From Brucella rhizosphaerae (GTDB lineage Bacteria; Pseudomonadota; Alphaproteobacteria; Rhizobiales; Rhizobiaceae): a stretch of DNA of 64,000 nt. The notes beneath the pieces are model-generated. The model had not been told where the DNA came from. It made no database searches and worked only from the letters and a program-made list of their open reading frames with translations. The position numbers were made by a program, and so were the translations under genes. Location of the stretch: the NCBI RefSeq assembly GCF_002252475.1, contig NZ_NNRK01000029.1, forward strand, positions 62,001 through 126,000, read 5' to 3'. Positions 32,882 through 42,149 of the stretch are shown here, piece by piece. Every line of letters begins with the position of its first letter. Position 1 is the first letter of the stretch.

Positions 32882-34918
32882 TTACTCAGCCTTCGCCTCG
32901 ATATCAACCTTTTCGAGCAGCGATAGCGGATCCTGCGATGCAGCAACCATTTCCAGCGCACCAATACCTCTGTCGGATTTCGACTTCACCGTCAGTTCAA
33001 AAACATTCGGCTTTGCAAGGAAAGTGGAGAATGCGGTAATCGCATCCTGAAGCTTTGGCTGGTCAGCGGCAAGTTCCTGCAGAACTGCACTGGCAATCAA
33101 CGTCAGCGTGCTACGCGCTTCATCCACCGTCATGTCATTTTCTTCGGCATAGAACTGAAGGCCCTTGGCGATCATGCCCTGCTCTTCGATCTTAAGCTTC
33201 ACTTCGCGAGCCTTGAGACCGAGAAGCGCAACCTGTGCCATCACCTTGTCACCCGAGAAGAACTCCTTGGTGAAACCACCCATCAGACCAGACATGGAAA
33301 CCTTGCCCATATCCTTACCGCTGAGCGAAAGATCCTTGATGATCAGGCTCTGGCTTGCTTCATCCCAGTTTGCTTCCAGATTGGACGAAATCGTCACGCG
33401 ATCATAACCGAGCTTACGCAGCTGCTGATACATTTCTTCACTGCTGTTTGCAGGAAGAGGCAGCGACATATCTTCATAAGCAACGCGAATATCAGTCGGA
33501 ATACCGTTAAACGGCTTATTCAGCGCAAGCTCATAGCTTTTCATGCTGAACTTGATACGTTCCGGCAGGCCGGACGCTGGTGGCGTTGCTGTGCCGTCCT
33601 GATCTTCTTCAACATCGACGTCGTCATTGGCGTGGCTATCACCCGGAAGATCGGCATCAACACCCTTGATAACCAATGTGCCAAATTCAGGCAGCATCGT
33701 CGTGAACGGGAAATTTTCCATTTCCTCTTCACTCAGACCGGCGAACTTTGTCACGGCATCTGCTGAAGGCGCCCAGTTAAAGCCCTTGAGTGAGAACTCT
33801 TCCAGCTTCATATAGTCTGTGCCGTTGCCAACCGAGAAGCCATTCATCGACATGTCGAGCTTCTTGTTGTCGAAGGCCATCATCATTTTGTCGATGCTGC
33901 CTTCACCTTCCTTACCTTCGCCCGGCTTAATCTTCATGCCGGTCATTTCGATATCGCCCTTGCCGATCGTATCGAAGATGCCGATCAGGCGCATGAAGAA
34001 CTCTTTACGTTCTTCCGGCGGAAGGTCATCGAGATTCTTGACAGTTTCAAGCTTCTGAAGCGTTTCTGTAAATGGTTCAGCTGGCAAACGCATTGTGAAA
34101 CCGTTGCTGCTGACTTCATCGTAGCTGAAGCTCGTCTTTGTGCCCTTTACAACAATGTTCTTGGCAGAAAACGGACCATAAACCGGTTTGGCTTCCGTAT
34201 CGTTAGGTCCGGCTTTGTCAGTGTAAAGACGCGCGATGAATACGCCGTCGATATCCTTACCTTCGGAAACGCCGATCGTGCCCGCCAAACGCTCTTCGTT
34301 GATCGTGCCATTTTCGTCAGGCAACGAAAGGTCGATATCGAAGGTTGCCCCGCCAGAGGAATAGCGGGCGACATGGCCATGAACGACGTCTTCCAGAACC
34401 ACATCCTTGTAGGATGTCTTCTGTTCTTTTCCATTCAACATCTGAACAATGTTGATTTCCGGTACAGACATGCGCTTGGCCGAAACACGACCCACACGCT
34501 CTGCAAGGCTCAGCTCGCCATTGCCAAACGTATCGCGAAGCATCTGAATATCAAAGTTCGCGTCGTCGATGCGAACACTTGGCACAGAAATCCTGAACTG
34601 CGCGACCTCGGTATTGATACCCTTGGCATCAAGCATGCCATTGAGGAACAAAATCTTCGGGCGCCCCTCAACTGAAGCAATGCGCATATCGGTGCCATCT
34701 TTGAGCGGAAGAACAACATCCGTCAGATGAATGCGACCGAAAAAGTCAGCAGAAGCGGAAGCCGCCTTGCCGCCACGTCTTTCAAGCTGAGCGTTGATTG
34801 TCTTCTCGAGGGTAATCTTGTATCCGACCGCACCTGCTGCGGCGATGGCGATGACTGCTACAGCTGCCCAAAGCGCTTTGCGTCCGCCTTTGCGTTTTCC
34901 GCTCGTTGCCTGCTCCAC
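32882..34918 (-). CDS. Large membrane-anchored periplasmic protein of unknown function
   Basis: This 678-residue protein has a basic start (KRKGGRKA), one membrane helix (about residues 13-34) and then a long soluble part expected in the periplasm. The latter contains many beta-type segments, an acidic low-complexity stretch (ANDDVDVEEDQDGTATPP, about 425-442) and a repeated theme of short lipid-domain-like strands (for example MTGMKIKPGEGKEGEGSI). It resembles AsmA/YdgA-type proteins in layout only; I do not assign a family. It is a single gene with its own terminator, without neighbours that hint at function. Confidence 0.8.
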   Translation of the reverse strand: MEQATSGKRKGGRKALWAAVAVIAIAAAGAVGYKITLEKTINAQLERRGGKAASASADFFGRIHLTDVVLPLKDGTDMRIASVEGRPKILFLNGMLDAKGINTEVAQFRISVPSVRIDDANFDIQMLRDTFGNGELSLAERVGRVSAKRMSVPEINIVQMLNGKEQKTSYKDVVLEDVVHGHVARYSSGGATFDIDLSLPDENGTINEERLAGTIGVSEGKDIDGVFIARLYTDKAGPNDTEAKPVYGPFSAKNIVVKGTKTSFSYDEVSSNGFTMRLPAEPFTETLQKLETVKNLDDLPPEERKEFFMRLIGIFDTIGKGDIEMTGMKIKPGEGKEGEGSIDKMMMAFDNKKLDMSMNGFSVGNGTDYMKLEEFSLKGFNWAPSADAVTKFAGLSEEEMENFPFTTMLPEFGTLVIKGVDADLPGDSHANDDVDVEEDQDGTATPPASGLPERIKFSMKSYELALNKPFNGIPTDIRVAYEDMSLPLPANSSEEMYQQLRKLGYDRVTISSNLEANWDEASQSLIIKDLSLSGKDMGKVSMSGLMGGFTKEFFSGDKVMAQVALLGLKAREVKLKIEEQGMIAKGLQFYAEENDMTVDEARSTLTLIASAVLQELAADQPKLQDAITAFSTFLAKPNVFELTVKSKSDRGIGALEMVAASQDPLSLLEKVDIEAKAE

Positions 34919-35088
34919 GATTTCTCATCCTTTTAGCGCAATTTCAACGGTATCTAAGGACTGATTGGTTAATCACAAGAAATTGTAAGAGCAAGCAGGA
35001 TCACTAAAGTTTGGAATTTTTTGACTATTCGGTGCAAAAATCCTGCACATTTGGGAAGGATTTTGCACAGAATTGTCTGGCTGGAGCG

Positions 35089-35898
35089 TCAAAGCGGCTT
35101 CTCAGGGTGCGGTGACGAATCGTATGCACCCCAGATCGACTGGTCAAAATTAACGATCGCACCCGTCATAAGCCCGGACTCAGAAGACGCGAGAAATGCA
35201 ATCGCACGAGCAACTTCGGCAGGATCAATCAAACGGCCAAATGGCTGTGCCTTCACGGCTTCATCAAGCCAGTTGGCGGGCGCACCATGAAATTCGCGCT
35301 GTATACGATCTTCGCCATCCGATGCCATCCAGCCAATATTAAGGCTGTTGACGCGGATACGATTGCGTAAAACCGAGTAAGCGACATTGCGGGTCAATGT
35401 ATCAAGTGCCCCCTTGGAAGCACAGTAAGCTGCGATGAAAGGCTGCCCGCCCATCGAAGACATGGACGATATATTGACAATAGTGCCTTCAACCTTGTCC
35501 CGCCGGAACAATTTGATTGCCTCCTGAATGAGGAAGAACGGCGCACGCGTGTTAACGGCAAAAAGTCGATCAAACAATTCAGGCGTGGTGTCGAGTATAT
35601 CACCGCGATCCGTCAACCCCGCCGCATTAACAAGGATATCCACTCTGCCAAAGGACTGATCAGCTGCAGCAATTACTTTGCGGCAATCCTCTACCTTCTC
35701 AAGGTCAGCCTGAACAAAGACAGCTTTCGCGCCCAGCTTTTCCAATGCATCAACCTGTGCGCTGCCCTTCCCGGCGGAACGCCCGCAGATCACAATGCCA
35801 TTTGCGCCCCGTTCTGCAAAAAGCCGCGCCGTGGCCGCACCAAGTCCCTGGGTTCCGCCAGTGATGACAGCAACCTTACCGGTCAATTGTCCGCTCAT
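35089..35898 (-). CDS. Short-chain dehydrogenase/reductase of the sugar locus
   Basis: The start is the ATG complementary to 35896-35898, seven bases behind GGAG, giving 269 residues; the TTG start four codons earlier would place the ribosome site inside the gene. It has the SDR cofactor motif TGGTQGLGAATARLFAERGA (about 14-33), NAAG (about 90) and the catalytic YCASK (about 157-161) with an upstream Ser pair SSMSSMG. It should oxidise a sugar or polyol with NAD(P). It is 20 nt downstream of the transporter ATPase gene, so it belongs to that operon. Confidence 0.92.
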   Translation of the reverse strand: MSGQLTGKVAVITGGTQGLGAATARLFAERGANGIVICGRSAGKGSAQVDALEKLGAKAVFVQADLEKVEDCRKVIAAADQSFGRVDILVNAAGLTDRGDILDTTPELFDRLFAVNTRAPFFLIQEAIKLFRRDKVEGTIVNISSMSSMGGQPFIAAYCASKGALDTLTRNVAYSVLRNRIRVNSLNIGWMASDGEDRIQREFHGAPANWLDEAVKAQPFGRLIDPAEVARAIAFLASSESGLMTGAIVNFDQSIWGAYDSSPHPEKPL

Positions 35899-35918
35899 TC
35901 TTAACTCCAATAACTGGC

Positions 35919-36698
35919 CTAAACACGTCCACCGAGTTCGGATGTCAGCGCAGCCAGTTCCTGTCCGCCCGCCATCAAGCTCTGCAACTCGTCCATATCG
36001 ACATCCTCTTTCGTGCGCGTTCCGAGCGTGGCACCGCGATTGAGCACCGTGAACTTGTCACCAACAGCATGCGCATGACGCACATTATGCGTGATGAAAA
36101 TCACTCCAAGCCCACGTTCACGCACAAGATTGATGTATTTCAGCACCATTGCTGTCTGACGTACACCAAGGGCGGACGTCGGCTCATCTAGGATCAGCAC
36201 TTTCGCACCAAAATACACCGCACGCGCAATCGCCACACATTGCCGCTCGCCCCCCGAAAGCGTTCCAACCGCTTGCTGAGGATCGCGCACATCGATGCCG
36301 ATCTTCTTCATCTCCTCACGCGTCACATCTTCTGCAAACTGCGCGTCAAACCAGCGAAGTGGCCCAATGCCCCTGGTCGGTTCGCGACCGAGAAAGAAAT
36401 TCCGCATAACAGACATGAGCGGGATCATGGCAAGGTCCTGATAGACGGTTGCAATACCATGATCGAGCGCATCGCGCGGACTGTTGAAGGTCACCTGTTT
36501 GCCTTCGACGAAAAACTCACCGCTCGTTGGCTTGTGGACGCCGGAAAGTGTCTTAATCAGCGTCGATTTACCTGCGCCGTTATCGCCGAGCAGACAATGC
36601 ACCTGCCCTGGCTCTACACTGAGTGATACACCATTCAGTGCAATAACCGGACCAAAGTGTTTGACGAGATTGCGAACTTCAATGATTGGGGTTGTCAT
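35919..36698 (-). CDS. Sugar ABC transporter ATPase, FrcA-like
   Basis: This 259-residue ATPase with a single nucleotide-binding domain has Walker [10 protein letters not shown] (about 38-46), the Q-loop region [10 protein letters not shown], the signature [13 protein letters not shown] and Walker [13 protein letters not shown]. Most CUT2 sugar transporters have a double ATPase of about 500 residues; single-domain forms of this length are those of the FrcA type from rhizobia. With the permease and binding protein upstream it powers sugar import. Its start lies 15 nt after the permease stop. Confidence 0.93.
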   Translation of the reverse strand: MTTPIIEVRNLVKHFGPVIALNGVSLSVEPGQVHCLLGDNGAGKSTLIKTLSGVHKPTSGEFFVEGKQVTFNSPRDALDHGIATVYQDLAMIPLMSVMRNFFLGREPTRGIGPLRWFDAQFAEDVTREEMKKIGIDVRDPQQAVGTLSGGERQCVAIARAVYFGAKVLILDEPTSALGVRQTAMVLKYINLVRERGLGVIFITHNVRHAHAVGDKFTVLNRGATLGTRTKEDVDMDELQSLMAGGQELAALTSELGGRV

Positions 36699-36713
36699 GA
36701 CTTACCTTCCCTA

Positions 36714-37868
36714 TCAACGCTCGCCAGTGGCGCGCTTACGAATGAAGTTATTGAAGAGAACGGCGATCAGCAGCATTCCGCCAAGGAAAACCAGATACCA
36801 GTCCTGATCAATCGTCGTGTAAGTCAGGCCGATCAGCACCATGCCGAAGATGATCGAGCCAAAGAACGCACCAATCGCCGAGCCATAACCGCCTGTCAGC
36901 AGACATCCGCCGATGACCGCCGCGATGATCGCCTCAAACTCCTTCTGAAATCCGCGGCGGGCATCCGTCGATCCGGCATCAAGCACGGTGAGAATTGCAA
37001 CGAGCGCTGCGGCCATCGCCGTACACATGAAAAGGATGGTCTTCACGCGGCGGACAGGGACACCGGAATTGCGCGCTGCCAGCGCGTCACCACCTGATGC
37101 AAAAATCCAGTTGCCAAAACGCGTCCGCACCAGAACATACGTGGCCAGTAATGCGATACCGATAAACCAAAGCACTTCCACAGGAACGCCCTTGACCGTC
37201 GGCTGTCCGTTCGGGAATTTTGCGATTAGGTCATTTTCTGCAAGCCACGCGAAGAGCCCCTGAAAAGCATCGCCCGAAAACAATCCCGCGAGATAGCTGG
37301 TACCAACGGCTTCCTTCACACCGCGCAACTGTGTCGCGCCACCTGTCGCCCATTTGAGACCGACCAGCGAAAGCCCGCGCAGAATGAAGAGAAATGCCAG
37401 CGTTACAATGAAGGACGGCAGTCCGGTTTTGAGAACAATCTGCGCATTGATCGCGCCAATGAGAGCTGCAAAAACCAGCGTCAGAATGATCGCAATGATA
37501 AGAGGCACCTGCAAAACGACCAGCGCTGCTGCAAATATCAGTCCAGCGAAAGCAATCATTGATCCGATGGAAAGGTCGAACTCCCCACCAATCATCAGCA
37601 GTGCAGCAGCAACGGCCAGAATGCCTAGCTGAGAAGCAGGTGCCATGAAATTCATGATACCGGCGGCGGTAAACATCGCAGGATTGGCAGTCGATAAGAA
37701 GAAGATCGTAATGAGCACAAGCCCGGAAACCGCACCCAGTTCAGGCCGGCTCAACATCCGCTGCAACGGACTGGCATTTTTCAGCCGTTCATCGCTCTGT
37801 GCAGCAGTGATAGCCGGGCTATTTGCGGTTGCCTGAGCAGGCTGTTCCGGTGAGTTTGGCTCACTCAT
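36714..37868 (-). CDS. Sugar ABC transporter permease, FrcC-like
   Basis: I start at the ATG complementary to 37866-37868 (MSEPNSPEQPAQATA), which has GAAGGAGG directly upstream, for 384 residues; the longer frame starts inside a repeat element. It has an extended polar N-terminus (about 40 residues), nine or ten membrane helices, GGEFDLSIGSMIAFAGLIFA (about 118-137) and GGCLLTGGYGSAIGAFFGS (about 320-340), all typical of CUT2 permeases. It transports a monosaccharide together with the ATPase and the binding protein; substrate unknown. Confidence 0.93.
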   Translation of the reverse strand: MSEPNSPEQPAQATANSPAITAAQSDERLKNASPLQRMLSRPELGAVSGLVLITIFFLSTANPAMFTAAGIMNFMAPASQLGILAVAAALLMIGGEFDLSIGSMIAFAGLIFAAALVVLQVPLIIAIILTLVFAALIGAINAQIVLKTGLPSFIVTLAFLFILRGLSLVGLKWATGGATQLRGVKEAVGTSYLAGLFSGDAFQGLFAWLAENDLIAKFPNGQPTVKGVPVEVLWFIGIALLATYVLVRTRFGNWIFASGGDALAARNSGVPVRRVKTILFMCTAMAAALVAILTVLDAGSTDARRGFQKEFEAIIAAVIGGCLLTGGYGSAIGAFFGSIIFGMVLIGLTYTTIDQDWYLVFLGGMLLIAVLFNNFIRKRATGER

Positions 37869-37880
37869 GATTTCCTCCTT

Positions 37881-37983
37881 CAAGCGCATCCCCGAAAAGT
37901 GCAAAACAGCTTTCAGAAATATGCGCATATAAACAAATACTTAGAGCAACACGTTGATTCAATCTGAGAAAAACGTGCTCTAA
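37881..37983. repeat. Dispersed palindromic repeat, family A
   Basis: CAAGCGCATCCCCGAAAAGT, CAGCTTTCAGAAATATGCGC and ATAAACAAATACTTAGAGCA are followed by a hairpin with AGAGCAACACGTT pairing with AACGTGCTCT. It matches the copy at 28803-28915 in order and spacing. It lies in the gap between the sugar-binding protein gene and the permease gene, next to the permease ribosome site. Confidence 0.75.
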
Positions 37984-38018
37984 CCCTCGCAGCATTATTC
38001 AGGGTACAGGTGCCCGTT

Positions 38019-38040
38019 CCCGCCCATTTACATGGGCGGG
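38019..38040 (-). terminator. Stem-loop after sugar-binding protein gene
   Basis: The 9-bp perfect stem CCCGCCCAT/ATGGGCGGG (38019-38027/38032-38040) has a 4-nt loop and no T-run. A processing or stabilising hairpin between binding protein and permease is usual in ABC importer operons. Confidence 0.65.
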
Positions 38041-38065
38041 TGAGGCATTCTGAAATTACGCTTTG

Positions 38066-39001
38066 TTAGCGAATGCCCTTGGCAGACAGTTCAACCACCT
38101 GCTTGGCCTTGTCCTTGGTGATCAGGTTTGGTCCCGAAGGCACATTACCACCTGGCATCAGACCATATTTTGCATTGAGCGCAAGGAATGCGACCGGCAG
38201 GTAACCCTGCAGGAACTGTTGCTGATCAATTGCGAAATCCGCCTTGCCACTTTCAACTGCTTCAAGGAAGCCAGCCGACATATCGAAAGTCGCGATATGA
38301 ATGCCTTCTCGCCCACTTTCCGAAGCGGCCTTCACTGCTGGTTCGCCGGCAAGTGTCGCGTTAAGGGTCAGGATCGTATCGACGGCAGTATCGGACGCAA
38401 GTGCTGCGCGGACCTTGGATTCGTTTTCAGTCGGATCAGCCGATGTCGGCAGAACGGACACATCGCCAAAGCCTTCCTTGAAACCTGCGCAACGTTGATC
38501 AAGCGAGACATTGCCGACTTCCTGATTGACGCAAATGCCCTTCTTGCCACCAGCCTTTTTCAGAGCTTCACCGGCAACCTTGCCAGCATCGAACTCGTCC
38601 TGACCGACATGCAGCAAAGCGCCAAGCTTCTTGGATGCATCGGATCCGGAATTCATCTAAATAACCGGAATACCTGCCGCAACTGCCCGTTCAATCGACG
38701 GTCCAAGTGCGTCCGCATCCGGGATAGAAACGACGATCCCCTGTGGATTCTGATTAATTGCAGCATCGATCAATTGTGCCATCTGCACCATATCGAACGT
38801 TTCAGGAGCACGATAGTCAACCTTCGCACCCGTATCCTTGGCGGCTTCTGCAACGCCATTCTTTACAACCGACCAGAATGGATCGGATGCCTGACCGTGG
38901 CTGACAACCACGATGCTGACTTCCTGTGCCTGCGCTGCGAAAGACGCAGCCATGAGCGCAACACCAGCAACTGCCGATTTCAAAAGAGATTTCATGTTCA
39001 C
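38066..39001 (-). pseudogene. Sugar-binding periplasmic protein (FrcB-like) interrupted by in-frame TAG
   Basis: The frame has a signal peptide ([20 protein letters not shown], cut near AQA) and a CUT2-type periplasmic binding fold totalling about 311 residues, the normal length. It is broken by TAG at codon 115 (38657-38659), in AAGIPVI-stop-MNSGSD, with no frame change: both halves continue in one frame and align as one protein. The codon was probably TCG or similar, as the neighbouring residues are conserved in the family. TAG is directly followed by ATG (38654-38656), so a restart could make the second half, but it would lack a signal peptide. Either a nonsense mutation or a sequencing error; the rest of the operon looks intact. 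Confidence 0.88.
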
Positions 39002-39261
39002 TCCTCCCTGCCCGGCACTCCCCGCCGGTTTGTTAATTTATCTGCATCTTATTCAGAGCTAATTCCGGGGCTGCCTCCACGCATTTATTCCCGGCAATTT
39101 CGCTCCGACTTTCGATCCTTAATAGAATGAAACATTCATTAGAAATTTGTCGTGGAATTATAATTCCATTTCTGTTAGCTCATGTCAATCACATAAGCTA
39201 CAGTCGAAATGCATCCTGAAAAGCAGGAAACAGTTTTTAAATTTTGCTCTGGGAGGAGAAA
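39002..39261. promoter_or_regulatory. Divergent promoter region of the sugar locus
   Basis: A 260-nt AT-leaning intergenic region separates the sugar-binding protein operon (minus strand) from the Gfo/Idh/MocA gene (plus strand), so it must carry both promoters and probably a shared operator. Both genes have clear ribosome sites at its ends (GGGAGGAGTGAAC and GGGAGGAG). No regulator gene is adjacent. I see no clear long dyad to name as the operator. Confidence 0.5.
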
Positions 39262-40377
39262 ATGGCTGTTGTAACGGGTCTGATCGGATCTGGCTTCATG
39301 GGGAAGACCCATGCTCTTGCCCTTGCTAATGTAAACCGGGTTTTTGACCTTCCGATAACGGTTGAACTACACATGCTGGCGGACGTGGATGAAACCACCG
39401 CCAGCCGGGCTGCACGACAGCTTGGCTTCGCTCATTCAACCGGAAACTGGCATGACCTGATCACTGATGCGGCCATTGATCTCGTGGATATCACCACACC
39501 AAATCGCTTTCACAAGGAAATGGCGCTAGCAGCAATTAATGCAGGCAAGCATGTCTATTGCGAAAAGCCTCTCGCGCCCACGGCCGCAGAATGCCTTGAA
39601 ATGACATTGGCAGCAGAACGCAGAGGCATTAAAACTGCTGTCGGGTTCAATTATCTCAAGAACCCGATGATCAAGTTGGCAAAAGACATCATCGACAGTG
39701 GCGAAATCGGCGAGATCAGAAATTTCCGTGGCATTCATGCGGAAGATTTCATGGCAGATGACCGCATTCCATGGACGTGGCGGCTTGATCCCGCTGGCGG
39801 AGGCGGAGCGCTCGCTGATATTGGCAGCCATATCATTGCAGCCGCGCGCTATCTGGTTGGCCCGATTGCAGAAGTGATGGGGAAGAGCGTGACCGCAATC
39901 GCTGAACGTCCCGATTACGCTAATCCATCACAGATGAAAGCGGTAGAAGTCGATGATATCTGCCATGCTTTTGTGTCATTCGAGAATGGCGCGACGGGAA
40001 CGCTCGAAGCCAATTGGGTGGCAAGTGGGCGCAAAATGCAGCATGACTTTGAGATATCGGGTTCCAAGGGTTCCATCTTTTTCTCGCAGGAACGCTTCAA
40101 CGAACTCGACCTGTTTCTATTTTCGGACAAAAAAGGGCAGCAAGGCTTCCGCAAGATTTTCGCTGGCCCCGATCATGAGCCCTACGGCGCATTCTGTGTG
40201 GCAGGCGGCCATCAGATTGGCTTCAATGATTTGAAAACAATCGAAGTACGAGACTTTCTGCTGAGCATCGCAGGGCACAATACAAATCACGCGGATTTCC
40301 GCGAGGGTTATGAAGTCCAGAAGACGGTCGAGGCAATCTATAGTTCCAGTCGCAAGCGGCAATGGGAGAAGGTATAG
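39262..40377 (+). CDS. Gfo/Idh/MocA-family sugar or polyol dehydrogenase
   Basis: The product is 371 residues from the ATG at 39262, right behind GGGAGGAG. The N-terminal Rossmann part begins VTGLIGSGFMGKTHALALAN (about 4-23), and the family motif EKPLAPTAAEC is at about 99-109. A C-terminal alpha/beta domain has GGGALADIGSHIIAAARYLV with the conserved D-x3-H. It should oxidise a sugar, inositol or sugar acid with NAD(P). Its divergence from the transporter-SDR operon suggests that all act on the same imported substrate. Confidence 0.92.
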   Translation: MAVVTGLIGSGFMGKTHALALANVNRVFDLPITVELHMLADVDETTASRAARQLGFAHSTGNWHDLITDAAIDLVDITTPNRFHKEMALAAINAGKHVYCEKPLAPTAAECLEMTLAAERRGIKTAVGFNYLKNPMIKLAKDIIDSGEIGEIRNFRGIHAEDFMADDRIPWTWRLDPAGGGGALADIGSHIIAAARYLVGPIAEVMGKSVTAIAERPDYANPSQMKAVEVDDICHAFVSFENGATGTLEANWVASGRKMQHDFEISGSKGSIFFSQERFNELDLFLFSDKKGQQGFRKIFAGPDHEPYGAFCVAGGHQIGFNDLKTIEVRDFLLSIAGHNTNHADFREGYEVQKTVEAIYSSSRKRQWEKV

Positions 40378-41151
40378 CTACCGGAGGCGCCTGCGCGCAT
40401 GAACGATGAATTCGTCATCGATCTTCATCAGATGCGCGTCAATTCCGTAAATATCCTTCAAGAGCGCCGGGGTCAGTACATCTTCCGGCGCACCATCTGC
40501 AACCAGCCTGCCTTTGTTGAGTACAATCAGGCGAGTGCAATATTTCGCTGCCAGACCAAGATCATGCAGAGAGGCGATCACCGTCCTCTTCTCCTGAGCA
40601 AGTTCGGCAAACAGCTCCATCAACTCCAGCTGATGCGCCGGGTCCAGTCCTGCAACCGGCTCATCAGCCAAAATGATAGGTGTATCCTGCGCCAATACAC
40701 GAGCAATCAATGCTCGTGCTCTTTCGCCTCCAGAAAGCTCATTGGCCGGGCGTGAGGCAAGTTCAGCGACACCCATGCGCTGCAAGGCCGTTTCGACAAT
40801 TGCTTCATCGTGCCTGTCCAGCCCGGCAAAAACTGGCTTTAACGCCGAACGCCCAAGCGAAACAAGCGTTCTGACCGTAACCGGCCATGCCACATCGCGC
40901 TCCTGCGGAAGATACGCAATGACCTTCGCACGATCGGCCACACGTATCCTTCTCAGATCATTTCCATCCAACAGGATATCACCCGTCGATACCGTTAGCC
41001 CTGAAAGGGCACGCAGCAGTGTCGTTTTTCCGGCACCATTCGGGCCAATCAGACCGATAAGTTCACCCTCACCTGCGTGAAACTCCACAGCTTCGAGCAC
41101 AGGCTTTCTGGCGAGCGACACATTAAGATTTTTGACTGAAAAAGAGCTCAT
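40378..41151 (-). CDS. btuD: Cobalamin ABC transporter ATPase BtuD-like
   Basis: This 257-residue ATPase of the FecCD/BtuCD class has Walker A GPNGAGKTT (about 36-44), the Q-loop YLPQERDVAWP, the signature NELSGGERARALIAR and Walker B PIILADEPVAGLDP. Its ATG overlaps the stop of btuC (ATGA). It is the last gene of the btuB-btuF-btuC-btuD unit, whose leader is a cobalamin riboswitch, which favours vitamin B12 over haem or siderophore. Its stop is adjacent to that of the convergent Gfo/Idh gene, with no terminator visible between. Confidence 0.9.
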   Translation of the reverse strand: MSSFSVKNLNVSLARKPVLEAVEFHAGEGELIGLIGPNGAGKTTLLRALSGLTVSTGDILLDGNDLRRIRVADRAKVIAYLPQERDVAWPVTVRTLVSLGRSALKPVFAGLDRHDEAIVETALQRMGVAELASRPANELSGGERARALIARVLAQDTPIILADEPVAGLDPAHQLELMELFAELAQEKRTVIASLHDLGLAAKYCTRLIVLNKGRLVADGAPEDVLTPALLKDIYGIDAHLMKIDDEFIVHARRRLR

Positions 41152-42149
41152 ACCAGCCGTCTCCGATATTTGAATACCAGCCAGAGGAAGAACGGAGCAC
41201 CAATAATGGCTGTCAGCACACCAAGCTTCAGTTCACGCCCCGGCATGACAACTCTGACCAGAACATCAGCGGCAAGAAGCAACACGGCACCACCAAAGGC
41301 ACTGGCAACCAAAAGTCGCGAAGGGCGTGCGCCAACCAGCGGGCGCAGGATATGTGGCACCACCAGCCCCACAAACCCGATTGCACCGGCAACCGCCGTT
41401 GATGCACCAACGGCGGCCGCGGTTCCAACAACAGCTAACACCTGAACACGCGAAAGATTGACGCCCATGCTTGCCGCAGCGTCCGAACCCAATGTGAGGC
41501 TATCAAGAGCGCGTCCCAACGAAAACAGCATCACCCAGCCAATCAGAATGAAAGGTGCTGCAAGCCATACGTGGGTCATGGACCGGTCGGCTAACGAGCC
41601 CAGCATCCAGAATACGATTTCCATAGCAGCAAATGGGTTGGGTGAAAGATTGAGCGCAAGGGCTGTCATTGCACCCGCCAGACTAGTCACGGCAACACCT
41701 GCAAGAATGACGGCGAGCGTTCCGGCATGCCGCCCTGCAAGCGCCTTCACCAGAAAGACCGACATAAATGCACCGACCAGCGCCAGCAAAGGCAATGCCA
41801 GCGGGAAGACCTGCGACAGCCCCGTATAAATTGCAATCACCGCACCAAGGGAGGCCGAAGAACTCACGCCAAGCAATCCCGGTTCGGCCAGCGGATTGCG
41901 CAAATAGCCCTGAAGAGCAGCGCCTGAAAGGCCTAACGAGGCGCCAATCAACAGTGCAAGGAGTGCACGTGGCAAACGGATTTCGCGCATCACCAGCACA
42001 ATTGCATCGCCCTGCCCGGTCAACAGCGCCCGAACACTGTCACCAACGCTGATCGACGCAGGGCCAACCAGCAGTGAAAGAGAAAATAATGCAATAACCA
42101 ACAGGACAAGCACAAAAAGCAAAAAATAGAAGCGGCTTGTTTCAGTCAC
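41148..42149 (-). CDS. btuC: Cobalamin ABC transporter permease BtuC-like
   Basis: I start at GTG complementary to 42147-42149 (VTETSRFYFLLF), which overlaps the btuF stop by 8 nt, for 333 residues; the longer frame to 42200 lies inside btuF. It has about ten helices of the FecCD family, with LPRALLALLIGASLGLSGAA near 60-80, RNPLAEPGLLGVSSSASLG, and GFVGLVVPHILRPLVG, which precedes the ATPase-coupling loop. It forms the channel for cobalamin from the periplasm to the cytoplasm. Confidence 0.92.
   Translation of the reverse strand: MTETSRFYFLLFVLVLLVIALFSLSLLVGPASISVGDSVRALLTGQGDAIVLVMREIRLPRALLALLIGASLGLSGAALQGYLRNPLAEPGLLGVSSSASLGAVIAIYTGLSQVFPLALPLLALVGAFMSVFLVKALAGRHAGTLAVILAGVAVTSLAGAMTALALNLSPNPFAAMEIVFWMLGSLADRSMTHVWLAAPFILIGWVMLFSLGRALDSLTLGSDAAASMGVNLSRVQVLAVVGTAAAVGASTAVAGAIGFVGLVVPHILRPLVGARPSRLLVASAFGGAVLLLAADVLVRVVMPGRELKLGVLTAIIGAPFFLWLVFKYRRRLV

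Noticed and set aside
38640-38665. Adjacent BamHI (GGATCC) and EcoRI (GAATTC) sites at the split binding-protein gene, suggesting a cloning scar
   Set aside because: The bases encode the conserved MNSGSDAS segment of this protein family in the right frame, so the sites are natural. Only the TAG remains odd.
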